In this document: in pieces, positions 1 through 11,500 of the stretch | How positions within the stretch are numbered: position 1 is the first letter of the stretch | Layout of the letters: each line of letters begins with the position of its first letter | Origin: Aquisphaera giovannonii | GTDB lineage: Bacteria; Planctomycetota; Planctomycetia; Isosphaerales; Isosphaeraceae | DNA: 64,000 nt | Direction of reading: 5' to 3' | Assembly (NCBI RefSeq): GCF_008087625.1 | Contig: NZ_CP042997.1 | Span: 4,402,001 to 4,466,000, forward strand | Translations under genes and position numbers: made by a program | Notes under the pieces: model-generated | Databases searched by the model: none | What the model saw: only the letters and a program-made list of their open reading frames with translations | Told to the model about the DNA's origin: nothing

Positions 1-1728
1 CACGGGCCGGCCGCCGAGCACGTCCGCGTGATGACCCATGAGAAGCCCGCCGGTCGCACGTCCAAGGACCTCAAGATCATCCGGACGAAGGAGTTCTCGC
101 CGTCCCAGATGAACGACATGTGCGCGACCTGCCACGCCAAGATGGTCCCCCTGTCCACGAGCTTCGCCCCCGGCGACGCCTTCTTCGACCACTACGACCT
201 CGTCACGCTCGAGAACCCGGACTACTACCCCGACGGCCGCGACCTGGGCGAGAACTACACCTACACGTCCTGGCTGTCCAGCCCCTGCGCCAAGGCCGGG
301 AAGCTCGACTGCAACCACTGCCACACCGGCAGCGGCCGCCCCCGGTTCTCGATGGCCGAGTCCGACAAATCCTGCCTCCCCTGCCACCAGAAGCTCGTCG
401 ACGACCCGGCCCCGCACGGGCATCACGCGAAGGGCTCCGAGGGCAATCGATGCGTCTCCTGCCACATGCCGACGACCCGGTTCGCGGCCATGGGGCGCAC
501 GGACCACTCGATGCGCCCCCCGACCCCCGCGACGACGCTCGCCTTCAAGTCGCCCAACGCCTGCAACCTCTGCCACAAGGACAGGGATGCCGCCTGGGCC
601 GACAAGGTCGTCCGCGAGTGGTATTCCCGCGACTACCAGGCCCCCGTGCTGGCGTCCGCGAGGCTCCTCGACGACGCCCGCCATGACCGCTGGGGGGGCC
701 TGCCGGCGATGCTGGCCGCCGCCGTCGACCCCGCGGCCGACTCGGTCTGGAAGGCGTCGATGCTCTCGGCCCTCCACGGGGCACCCGGCGACCCTTCGGC
801 GAGGGCGGGCACCTTCCTGAAGGCCCTGGATGACCCGTCGCCGCTCGTCCGCTCGCGGGCGGCGTCGGGGCTGACGAACCTCCTCTCGCAGGAGACGGCG
901 ACCGCGCTCCTGAAGGCCTCGCGTGACCCATCGCGACTGGTCCGCATCCGCGCCGCCCAATCCCTGGCCGCGGTCCCCGATGGGGCCATCGCGGACCGCT
1001 CCGACCGCGCCGCCCGCGAGGCGGCCGTCGGCGAGTTCCTCGCGTCCATGGGGGCCCGCCCGGACGACTGGGCCTCGCACGCCAACGTCGGCAACTTCGA
1101 GATGGAGCGGGGGGCCTTCGACCGGGCCGCCCGCGAGTTCGAGGTCGCCGCCAGGATCGAGCCCCGGGCCGTCGGGCCGCTCGTCAACGCCTCGCTGGCT
1201 TACAGCAACCTCCAACAGCCCGACCGCGCCGAGGCCGCGCTTCGCCGGGCCCTCGAGGCCGAGCCGGGCAACGCCTCCGCGCTGTTCAACCTGGGGCTCC
1301 TCCAGGCCGAGACGGGCCGGCCCGCCGACGCCGAAAAGTCCCTCCGCGCCGCGATCGGGCGCGACCCGCACCTGGCCGCCGCGGCCTACAACCTCGGCGT
1401 CCTTGCCGCCTCCCGGGACAAGGCCGAGGCCGTCCGCTGGTGCCGCAAGGCGCTCGACATCGAGCCCACCTCGACGAAGTACGCCCACGCCCTGGCCTTC
1501 TACCAGCAGGACGCCGGGGACCTGCCGGCCGCCGCGAAGACCCTGGGCGACTGGCTCTCCTCGCACCCCGCCGACGCCGACGCCATCGCGGCACTGGGCA
1601 GCCTCCACGAGCGCCGCGGCGACCGCGCCGCCGCCGCCCGGCTCTACCGCGAGGCCTCCGCCAACCCCGCCATCCCGGCCGAGGTCAGGTCCTCCATGGC
1701 GGCGGAATTGAGGCGCCTCCAGCCCTGA
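1..1728 (+). CDS. Multiheme cytochrome c with HEAT and TPR repeats (5' partial)
   Basis: The reading frame is open to the first base, so the gene begins outside the window. The first residues (HGPAAEHV) look like the tail of another CxxCH-G-P-x-x-E-H-V heme site, so the first GTG/ATG codons near 28-31 are probably not the start. Five CxxCH heme-binding motifs follow, at nt 121 (CATCH), 310 (CNHCH), 373 (CLPCH), 451 (CVSCH) and 562 (CNLCH). After them come alpha-helical HEAT-like repeats (about nt 690-1000) and a TPR array (about nt 1060-1700) with typical A-x-x-x-N-L-G-x-x spacing. The cytochrome part suggests periplasmic electron transfer and the repeats suggest a docking surface. Whether it is an oxidoreductase or only a carrier cannot be told. 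The nearest downstream gene starts over 600 nt away, so it is probably not part of the synthase operon. Confidence 0.85.
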   Translation, partial: HGPAAEHVRVMTHEKPAGRTSKDLKIIRTKEFSPSQMNDMCATCHAKMVPLSTSFAPGDAFFDHYDLVTLENPDYYPDGRDLGENYTYTSWLSSPCAKAGKLDCNHCHTGSGRPRFSMAESDKSCLPCHQKLVDDPAPHGHHAKGSEGNRCVSCHMPTTRFAAMGRTDHSMRPPTPATTLAFKSPNACNLCHKDRDAAWADKVVREWYSRDYQAPVLASARLLDDARHDRWGGLPAMLAAAVDPAADSVWKASMLSALHGAPGDPSARAGTFLKALDDPSPLVRSRAASGLTNLLSQETATALLKASRDPSRLVRIRAAQSLAAVPDGAIADRSDRAAREAAVGEFLASMGARPDDWASHANVGNFEMERGAFDRAAREFEVAARIEPRAVGPLVNASLAYSNLQQPDRAEAALRRALEAEPGNASALFNLGLLQAETGRPADAEKSLRAAIGRDPHLAAAAYNLGVLAASRDKAEAVRWCRKALDIEPTSTKYAHALAFYQQDAGDLPAAAKTLGDWLSSHPADADAIAALGSLHERRGDRAAAARLYREASANPAIPAEVRSSMAAELRRLQP

Positions 1729-2360
1729 GCCGGCGTGCCAGTGCCACCGTCCCGACGGCCGAGAGTGCCTGCCCGGGGTCAGCGAATCCCTCGCCGGACC
1801 GCGCCAGACAGCCCATTCTTTCACCCTGTGCACCCACCCCGTCATTCCGGGATGGGCCGGGCCTTGGCCGGGAAAGCCCGACCGCCCTCTCCGCAATACC
1901 GCATCCGCAACCCCTGGAAATCCCTCAGTTTAGGATTCATGATGGGGTCGGGGCCAGCCTCCACCCCCGCGGCACAAAACTTGTAACGATCGCGGAGCCT
2001 GGCTGGGACAAGAGATCTGTAGGGGCTGGCGGCTTGCCTTGAGTGTGTCATTGGGTTTATCCTTGTCTGCGACAACCTGATTGGCCGTGAAAGGGTCAAG
2101 GCGAGCGTATGCCGAGGGCATTCTGATCGCGAGGCAGGATGTCTCCCGCCCCAGCCGGCATACCGCGAGTTCGCCGCACTCGAGTTGAGAATCGAGGCTG
2201 ACCCCCTCGCCTGGCCGGCGCGAGCGCCCGTCGGACGCCGCACGACGCCCCACCGACCCACTCAACTCCATTTTTTTCCAATACACGACGAGAAGGGTTC
2301 GCGAGCCGACGGGGCTTGGAAAGGTCCCGCACCGTCGGGTTCGAAGGGAGCAACCTGCCC
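1729..2360. other. Intergenic region upstream of the lipopeptide cluster
   Basis: I see no convincing gene in these 632 bases. The short open frames on both strands have no recognisable domain and no ribosome binding site. The region is less GC-rich than its surroundings around 1920-2110 and includes a T7 run near 2272-2278. It must contain the promoter for the cluster that begins with the MbtH gene, but I could not pick a well-spaced -35/-10 pair. Confidence 0.5.
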
Positions 2361-2573
2361 ATGCCGTCCGAGGAGAAGCCGGAGACGATCTACCGGGTGG
2401 TGAGGAACCACGAGGAGCAGTATTCGATCTGGTTCACCGACCGCGAGCTGCCCCCGGGATGGGACGAGGCCGGCAGGTCGGGGACGAAGGACGAATGCCT
2501 TGCGTATATCGAGGAGGTCTGGACCGACATGCGGCCTCTGAGCCTCCGCAAGCGGATGGACGAGGCGAGCTGA
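2361..2573 (+). CDS. MbtH-like NRPS accessory protein
   Basis: A 70-residue protein of the MbtH family. These small proteins bind NRPS adenylation domains and support their folding and activity. The family signature is clear: NHEEQYSIW near the N-terminus, PPGW, then [18 protein letters not shown]. The ATG at 2361 gives the usual family length; an upstream in-frame start at 2316 would add 15 unrelated residues. A GGGAG-like ribosome binding site lies about 11 nt before this ATG. The residue after YSIW is Phe, where most family members have Pro. The stop is only 4 nt before the giant synthase gene, so the two are cotranscribed, and the obvious partners are the three adenylation domains downstream. 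Confidence 0.95.
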   Translation: MPSEEKPETIYRVVRNHEEQYSIWFTDRELPPGWDEAGRSGTKDECLAYIEEVWTDMRPLSLRKRMDEAS

Positions 2574-2577
2574 TTCC

Positions 2578-5500
2578 ATGACGTCCCGCCCGAAGACTGC
2601 CGAGCCGTTCGAGAGCCTCACGGAGCTGCTGGGCTCGCGAGCGGCGGAAGGACCCGATCGGCCCCTCTTCTCGTTCCTGGCCGACGGCGACGGCGACGTC
2701 GCGGGGTCCGACCTCCCCGCCCTCAGCCGCGGCGAGCTGATGCTCCGCTCCCGGGCGCTGGCGGCGAGGCTGCAGGCGAAGGGCCTGGCCGGCTCGCGCG
2801 CGCTGCTCCTGTTCCCGCCGGGGCTCGAGTTCCTCGTCGGCTTCTTCGGCTGCCTCCACGCGGGCGTCGTGGCCGTTCCGGCCTACCCGCCCCGGCTCAA
2901 CCGCCCGATGACCCGCCTCCGCTCCATCGCCGCCGACGCCGAGCCCGCGGTCGTCCTGACCTGCGTCTCCCAGCGCGGGCTGATCGGCCGCTGGCGCGAG
3001 GGCGTACCCGAGCTGACCGCGCGCGAGTTCCTCATCACCGACGAGGGCCCCGGGGCGGGAGAGGTGGCGGACCTCGCCACCGGGTGGGAGGATCCCCGCG
3101 CCGGGCGCGACACCCTCGCCTTCCTCCAGTACACCTCCGGCTCCACGGCCGACCCCAAGGGGGTGATGATCACGCACGGGAACCTGCTGGCGAACTCGGC
3201 CCTGATCCGCGGCCTCTTCGCCGCGACCCAGGACGATCGGGGCGTCTTCTGGCTCCCGCTGTTCCACGACATGGGGCTGATCGGCGGAGTCCTCCAGACG
3301 CTCTACTGCGGCGGGAGCTCGACGCTGATGTCCCCGGTCTCGTTCCTCCAGCGGCCGCTCCGCTGGCTGGAGGCGATCTCCCGGACCGGCGCCGCGATCA
3401 GCGGCGGGCCGAATTTCGCGTACGATCTGTGCGTGGAGAAGACCACCCCGGGGCAGCGGGCCTCGCTCGACCTGAGCCGCTGGCGGATCGCCTTCAACGG
3501 GGCAGAGCCCGTCCGCGCCGAGACCCTGGACCGCTTCGCCGAGGCCTTCGCGCCGGCCGGCTTCCGCCGCGAGGCCTTCCTCCCCTGCTACGGCCTGGCG
3601 GAATCGACGCTCATGGTCGCCGGCCGCACGCTCGGCCCCGGCTGGTCGCCCGTCCTCGTCGACGCGGGCCAGCTCGACCGCGGCCTCGCGGCGGCGCCCG
3701 CGGGCGCCGCCCCGTCGCGGCTGCTCGTCGGCCACGGGGGACCTCTCGAGGACGCGGAGGTCGTCATCGCCGACCGCGAGACGGGCCTCCGCTGCGACGA
3801 AGGCCGCGTGGGGGAGATCCTCGTCTCCGGGCCGAGCGTCGCCCGGGGCTACTGGAATCGGCCCGGGGAGACGGCCTCGACCTTCGCCGCGACGGTGCCC
3901 GGCCTCGAGGGCCGGGCGTTCCTCCGCACCGGGGACCTCGGCTTTCTCCGCGACGGGGAGCTCGTCGTCACCGGCCGGATCAAGGACCTGATCATCCTCC
4001 GCGGCCGGAACCTGTACCCGCAGGACATCGAGCGGACCGTCGAGGGTTGCCACCCGTCGCTCCGCCCCGGCGGCTGCGCCGCGTTCTCCGCCGAGGTCGA
4101 GGGCGGCGAGCGTCTCGTCGTCGTCCAGGAGGTGGAGCGTCCCCGCCGGGGCGAGCCGTCCGACGAAGCCCTCGCCGCGATCCGCGCGGCGGTCGCCGAG
4201 CAGCACGACGTCGAGGTCCACTCGATCCGCCTCATCAAGCCCCTCGGCCTCCCCAGGACCTCGAGCGGCAAGGTCCAGCGACATGCCTGCCGCACGGCGT
4301 TCCTCGACGGTGGCCTGGAGGTGGTCGCGGCCTGGGATCGCGCGGCCGCGGGCCACGCCGCGACGGGGACGCCGGCGGAGCCGGTCGCGGAGGCGCCGCC
4401 CGCCGCCCGCTCGCGGCGGGAGATCGCGCGCTGGCTCGCGGAGCGGATCGCGCGGACCCTCGGCCTCGGGCCCGACGAGGTCGACCCGACCCGGCCGCTC
4501 GCGAGCTTCGGCCTGGGCTCCGTGGAGGCCGTCGGCCTCGCCGGGGACCTGGGCAGCCTGCTGGGGTGCCCCGTGTCCCCGCTCCTGGTCTATGACCATC
4601 CGACGATCGACGCGATCGCGGCTTTCCTGGGCGACGAGCCCGCGACGTCCCCCTCGGCCCGCGTGGAGCCCCCGCCCGTCGATCCGTCCCGCGAGCCGAT
4701 CGCGGTGATCGGCATCGGCTGCCGGTTCCCCGGCGCGGAGGGCCCGTCGGCCTTCTGGTCGCTCCTGGCCGAGGGGCGCGAGGCGATCGGCCACGTCCCG
4801 GCCTCGCGCCGGAGCGAGTCCGCCGCCGAGGCCCGGGGCATCCCCTCTCGCGGCGGCTTCCTGGACGACGTGGCGGGCTTCGACGCCGACTTCTTCGGCA
4901 TCGCCCCCCGCGAGGCGGCGCTCATCGACCCGCAGCACCGCCTGCTGCTGGAGGTCGCGTGGGAGGCCATGGAGGACGCGGGGCTCGTCCCGTCGAAGCT
5001 GGCCGGCTCGCGCGTCGGCGTGTTCGTGGGGGTCTCCACGAATGATTACGCCCAGATCCAATCGCGGCGGCGGTCCCGGGCCGACGCCTACCGCGTCACC
5101 GGCGGCGCGGGGAGCATCGCGGCCAACCGGCTCTCGTACGCCTTCGACTTCCGCGGCCCGAGCCTGGCCGTCGACACGGCCTGCTCGTCGTCGCTGGTGG
5201 CCGTGCACCTCGCCTGCAAGAGCCTGCGCGAGGGCGAGTCCACGCTGGCGCTGGCCGGCGGCGTGAACCTGATCCTCTCGCCCGAGGTCGCGGAGAACTT
5301 CGCCCGGCTCGGCTTCCTCTCGCCCGACGGCCGCTGCAAGGCGTTCGACGCAAGGGCGGACGGCTACGTCCGCGGCGAGGGGGCCGGCGTCGTCGTCCTC
5401 AAGCCGCTCTCGAGGGCCCTCGCCGACGGCGACCCGATCCTCGGCCTGATCCGCGGCGGCGCCGTGAACCAGGACGGCCGGACCAACGGCATCACGGCCC

Positions 5501-8500
5501 CCAGCGGCGCCGCGCAGGAGGCCGTCCTTCGCGACGCGTACCGCGACGCGGGCGTCTCGCCGGGCGACGTCGCGTACGTGGAGGCCCACGGCACCGGCAC
5601 GCTCCTGGGCGACCCGATCGAGGCGGCCGCCCTGGGCGCGGTGCTGGCCGAGGGCCGCCCCGCGGGCCTCCCCTGCGCGATCGGCTCGGTGAAGACGAAC
5701 GTCGGCCACCTGGAGGCGGCGGCGGGCGTCGCCGGCCTCATCAAGGCCGTCCTCTCGCTCCGGCATGGCCTCCTGCCGCCGAGCCTCAATTTCGACGAGC
5801 CGAACCCCTACATCCCGTTCGACGCCCTCGGCCTGCGCGTCCCCACCGCGCCCGAGCCCTTGCCGGCCGCCGACGGCGACGGCCCGGCGATCGTCGGCGT
5901 CAGCTCCTTCGGATTCGGCGGCACGAACGCCCATCTCGTCCTCGAGCGGTTCGCCGCCGCGCCCGGCGAGCCCCCGGCCGCCGATCCCGGGCCATTCCTC
6001 GTGCCGATCTCCGCGCGATCGGAGGAGTCGCTGCGGTCGCTCGCGAAAGCCGTCGGCGGGCGCCTCGCCGCTCCGGATGCGCCGGCCATAGCCGACGTGG
6101 CCGCGACGCTGGCGAACCGCCGCGAGCACCACGAGCATCGCGCGGCGATCGTGGCCGCGGACTGCGCGACGCTCCTCGACGGGATCGACGCCTTCCTGGC
6201 CGGCAAGAGCCGCCCCGGCGTCGCCTCGGGGCGACGCCCCGCGCACGGCCGCCCGCAGGTCGCGTTCGTGTTCTCGGGGCAGGGGGGCCTCTGGCCCGGA
6301 GTCGGCCGGGCGCTCGCGGAATCCGAGCCCGCGTTCCGCGAGGCGCTCGAGGCTTGCGACCACGCCCTCTCGCTGCACGGGGACCGCTCGCTGCACGCCG
6401 CCTTCTTCGGCCACGACGAGCCCCCCGCGACCGGCGACCCGGGATACGACCAGCCGCTCCAGTTCGCGATCCAGGTGGCGATCGCGGCGCTCTGGAAGTC
6501 GTGGGGGATCGAGCCGGACGTGGTCCTCGGCCACAGCGTGGGCGAAGTCGCCGCGGCGCACCTCGCCGGGATCCTGAGCCTGGACGACGCCGCGAGGATC
6601 ATCACCCATCGCGGGCGGTCGATGCGGCGGGCGGCGGGCCGGGGACGGATGCTCGCCGCGGCGATCGACGCCGCCGAGGCCCGCGAGCGGCTGGCCGGGC
6701 GGGGGGAGACGCTCTCGCTGGCCGCGATCAACGGCCCGAGGTCGGTGAGCATCTCCGGCGAGCCCGACGCGATCGCCGCCCTCGCCGCCGAGCTCCGCGC
6801 GGGGTCGCGGGCGGCCCGGGACGTGGACGTCTCGATCGCCTTCCACGGCCCCCAGATGGACGGCCCCCGCGCCGAGCTGGAGGCGGCCCTGTCCGGGCTG
6901 TCCCCGAGCCCCGGCGCCGTCCGCTTCGTCTCCACCGTCACCGGCGGCGAGCTCCGCGGCGACGAGCTCGACGCCCGCTACTGGGGCCGCAACGTCCGCG
7001 AGCCGGTCCTCTTCGAGCCGGCCCTCCGCGTCCTGGCGGCCGAGGGGTTCCGCGTCGCGCTGGAGGTCGGTGCGCACCCGATCCACGCCGCCGGCATCGC
7101 GGCGAGCCTCGGCGAGGGCGGGACGGGCCCCCGCCCCGTCGTCGTCGGCTCCCTCCGCCGCGGCGAGGACCGCCGGTCCACTCTGCTCGACGCCGCGGCC
7201 GCCCTCTACGCCGCGGGATGCGACCTCGACTGGGAGAGGCTCGCCCCGCGAGGCCGGCTCGTCCCGCTCCCGACGTACCCGTGGTCCCGGGCCGAATACT
7301 GGCTCGAGGACGAGCCGGAGCCGCCCGCGGCCGCCCCCTCGTCGAACGGGCACGCCACGAATGGGCACGGCTCCAACGGGCACGCGACGAACGGCCACGG
7401 CCGCCTCGCCGACATCGCGGCCGCAAACGGCCATGCCGCGGGAGGGGACGGGCCCACGCTCCTGCATCGCCTACTCTGGGAGCCGGCCCCGGATCGCGGG
7501 GCCGCCTCGCCGGACCTGGCCGGCCACTGGCGGATCCTCGGCCGGAGTGCGGGCGAGCTGGGCCGCCGCATCGAGGAAGCCGGCGGCACCTGGGAAGCCG
7601 GCGAGCTTCCCCGGCGGACGCGGCCCGATCTCGGCCTGCGGGGCGTGATCGACGCGAGGCCGCTCGACCTGGCCCCCGCGAGCGACCTGGCCTCCATCGA
7701 GGAAGGGCATCGCGTCATCCTGGGGGGGTTGCTCGAGGTCGTGCGCGAGATCGCGGCCATCGACGGCCCCGCGAGGCCGCGCCTCTGGATCGTCACGCGA
7801 GGCGCCCGGCGCGTCGTCGACGGGGATCCCGCGCCCGACCTCGTCCAGGCCCCGCTCTGGGGCTTCGGCCGTTCGCTGGCCCTGGAGTACCCCGAGGCCT
7901 GGGGCGGGCTCATCGACCTCGACCCGGCGGCGGGGGCCGATGTGGCGGACGCCATCGCGGCGGCCATCCGCGAGCCCGGCGGCGACGACGCCATCGCCGC
8001 CCGCGGCGGCCGGCACCACGCCGCCCGGCTGGAGCCGATCGACGCGTCCCCGACCGGCGCGGAGGGCCTGACGATCCGGCCATCCGGCACTTACCTGATC
8101 ACCGGCGGGCTCGGCGACCTCGGCCTCGCGGTCGCGCGGGACCTCGTCGCCCGGGGGGCGAGGCGGCTCGTCCTGCTGGGCCGCACGCCGTTGCCGCCGC
8201 GGGCGTCCTGGCAGGCGCTCGAGGCGGGCGACCCCTCGGCGCCTCGGGTCGCGGCGATCCGCGAGCTCGAGGATCGGGGCGCCACGGTCCTGACCGCCGC
8301 CGCGGACGCGGCGGATCGTCCGTCGATGGAAAGGCTCCTCGACGACCTGGCGAGGGCCTTCCCGCCGATCCGGGGCGTCATCCACGCGGCGGGCGTCGTC
8401 CGACCCCGCCCCGCGACCGAGATCGACGAGGCGGCCCTGGCGGAGACGCTCCGGCCCAAGGTCGCCGGCGGCTGGAACCTGCACGAGCTGACCGGGGGCC

Positions 8501-11500
8501 TCGACCTCGACTTCTTCGTGCTCTTCTCCTCCGTCGCCTCCCTCTGGGGCTCGCCGAAGCAGGTGGACTACGCCGCGGCCAACGGCTTCCTTGATGCCCT
8601 GGCGGAGGCCCGGCGGACCGCAGGCCTGCCGGCCCTCTCCGTGAACTGGGGCCCCTGGGGCGAGGTCGGCATGGCCTCGCGCGAGGGCCGCAACGACGCG
8701 ATGGCCCTGCTCGGCCTCCGGCCCCTGGCGGCCGGGCCGGCGCTCGAGGCCCTGGACCTCCTGGCCGGCGGGCCGCACGCGCAGGCGGCGGTCGTGGACG
8801 CCGACTGGGCGCGGCTGAAGTCGCTCCACGCCCGCGACGGCCGCAATCGGCTGCTCGAGCGGATGGGCGGCTCGCCGGGCGGGGACGGCGGTGCCGGCCG
8901 CGGGCGGCGGGCCGACGGCGAGCCCCTGCTGCAGGTCGTCCGGCGGCAGCTCGCGGGGGTCCTCCGGACGACGCCGGAGAAGGTCGACCCCGAGAAGACG
9001 CTGACGATGCTCGGGCTCGACTCCCTGACCGCGTTGGAGGTGAAGGCCGGTCTGGAGGCGGAGCTCGGCATCGTCCTCCCGCTGTCGCTGCTCCTGCAGG
9101 GGTCCACCGTCGGCGCGTTGACCGCGGCCGTGGAGCCGCTCCTGGACGGCGACGCGGCGGGGACCGACGACGAGCCGAGGGCCCCCGGCGAGGCCCACGC
9201 GGCGATCGCGGCGACGGCGACGCCCACGCTCTCCTTCGGGCAGCAGATGGTCTGGTACGCGCACCAGTTCGCCGAGGGGGCCAGGGCCTACAACATCGGC
9301 GGCGCCGGCCGGGTCCGCGGCCCGGTGGACCTCGCGGCGCTCCGACGATCGCTCGGTCGGATGGTGTCGCGGCACGAGGCGATGCGGACCGCCTTCGACG
9401 ACTCCCGCGGCGCCCCGGAATTCCGGCTGCTCGACGCCCGGGAGGTCCTGGCCGACGAGCCCTCGTGGTTCCTCGTCGAGGACGCCCGAGGGCTGGACGA
9501 CCCGGGCATCCGCACCCGGATCGACGAGCTCGCGTCCCGCCCCTTCGACCTGGCGCGCGGGCCGCTCTTCCGGGTGCACGTGCTGGAGCTGGGTGGCGAG
9601 GGCCACGCCATCCTCATCACGTTCCACCACATCGTCTCCGACTTCTGGTCCCTCGCCGTCTTCGTGGACGAGCTCGGCCGGCTTTACGCGGGCGAGCGGG
9701 AGGGCAGGGGGGACGAGGCCGAGTCAGCGCTCGCGCCGATCTCGCACGGCTACGCGGACTTCGTCCGCTGGCAGCACGCCTGGCTCGACGGCGCCCCCGG
9801 GCGCAGGAGCTGGGCCTACTGGAGCCGCCAGCTCGGCGGCGAGCTGCCGGTGCTGGACCTGCCCACCGACCGGCCCCGGCCGGCCGTCCGGAGCCAGCGC
9901 GGGGCGACGCTCCACCTCAACCTCGACCCGGCGCGCACCGCGGCGCTCGTCGAGCTGGGCCGCTCCCGCGGGTGCAGCCTGTACGTGACCATCCTGGCGG
10001 CGTTGCAGGTGCTGCTCTCGCGGTATAGCGGCCAGGACGACGTGATCGTCGGCTCGCCCGTCTCGGGCCGGACGCGGCCGGACTGGGAGCGGCTGATCGG
10101 CTACTTCGTGAACCTGCTGCCGATGCGCGGGGACCTCTCCGGCAACCCCACGTTCGAGGAGTACATGGGCCGCCTCCGCCGCGTCGTGGCCGAGGGGCTG
10201 GAGCACCAGGACTTCCCCTTCAGCCAGCTCGCCGCCCGGCTCCAGCCGAGGCCCGACCTGAGCCGCTCGCCGCTCTTCCAGGTGATGTACATCCACCAGC
10301 GGGCGCACCGGCTGGACGAGGCCGGGCTCACGCCGTTCTCGCTCGGGGCCGACGGCCTGGACATGGTCGTGCACGGCCTCCCCGTCGAGTCGCTGGCCAC
10401 GGACCGCCACGCCGCGCTGTTCGACCTGACGCTCACCACCGCGATGCGGGGCGACCGCCTGGCCCTGTCGCTGGAGTACGCCACCGACCTCTTCGAGGCC
10501 GGCACGGCCGGGCGCATGGCCGAGGGGCTCCTCAGCCTCCTCGCCGACGTGGCCGCAGACCCGACACGCCGGATCGGCGACCTGGACATCGTCGGCGACA
10601 CCCAGCGCACGCGCATGGTCGCCGCCACCGCCGGGGCCGAGCTCCCCGCGTCGTCCCACGAGACGATCCACGAGCGGTTCGAGGCCCGGGCGGCGCTCAC
10701 GCCGGATGCCCCGGCGATCGTCTCCGGCGGGGATGTCCTCACCTATCGCGAGCTCGACCGGCGGGCCGACCTCCTCGCCCGCCGGCTGGCCGCCCGGGGC
10801 GTCGGCCCCGAGGTCGTCGTCGGGCTGCTGGTCGCGAGCTGGCCGACGCGGGTCGTCGGGCTCCTCGGCGTCCTGAAGGCCGGCGGCGCCTACCTCCCGC
10901 TGGACCCGGACCTGCCGGCCGAGCGGCGGGCCGCGATGGTCGAGGATGCGGGGGCCTCGCTGGTCCTCACGGACCTGCCGCCGGGCCGGCGCGACGGCCT
11001 GGCCGGCCGCGACGCGATGGGCCTCGACGGGGAGGCAACTGGAGGGGCCGAGCCAGCGGCCGCCCGCCCCGCCCGGCGCCCTGCCGGGGGCAACCTCGCC
11101 TACGTCATCTTCACGTCCGGCAGCACCGGGCGGGCCAAGGGGGTGATGGTCTCCCACGCGAGCCTGCTGGCCGCGGGGGACGCGTGGGCGGCGGCCTACC
11201 GGCTCCGGCAGGAGCCGCTGCGTCACCTCCAGGCGGCGGCCTTCTCCTTCGACGTGTTCACCGGGGACTGGGTCCGCGCCCTGACCACCGGCGGCACCCT
11301 CGTCGCCTGCCCGCGAGACGTGCTGCTGGATCCCCCGGCGCTTGCGGGGCTCATCCGCCGCGAGCGGATCGACTGCCTGGAGCTCGTCCCGGCCGTCGCC
11401 GAGGCCCTGGCGAGGCAGCTCCAGGCGGAGGGCCGGGGCCTCGACGGCATCCGGCTGCTGGCGGTCGGCTCGGACATGCTCCGCGGCCGGCTCTACCGCA

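Noticed and set aside
2434-7467. A 1677-codon open frame on the minus strand opposite the synthase
   Set aside because: It is an antisense shadow of GC-rich coding DNA: Arg/Gly/Ala/Glu-rich, with no domain, while the plus strand encodes clear FAAL, KS and AT domains.
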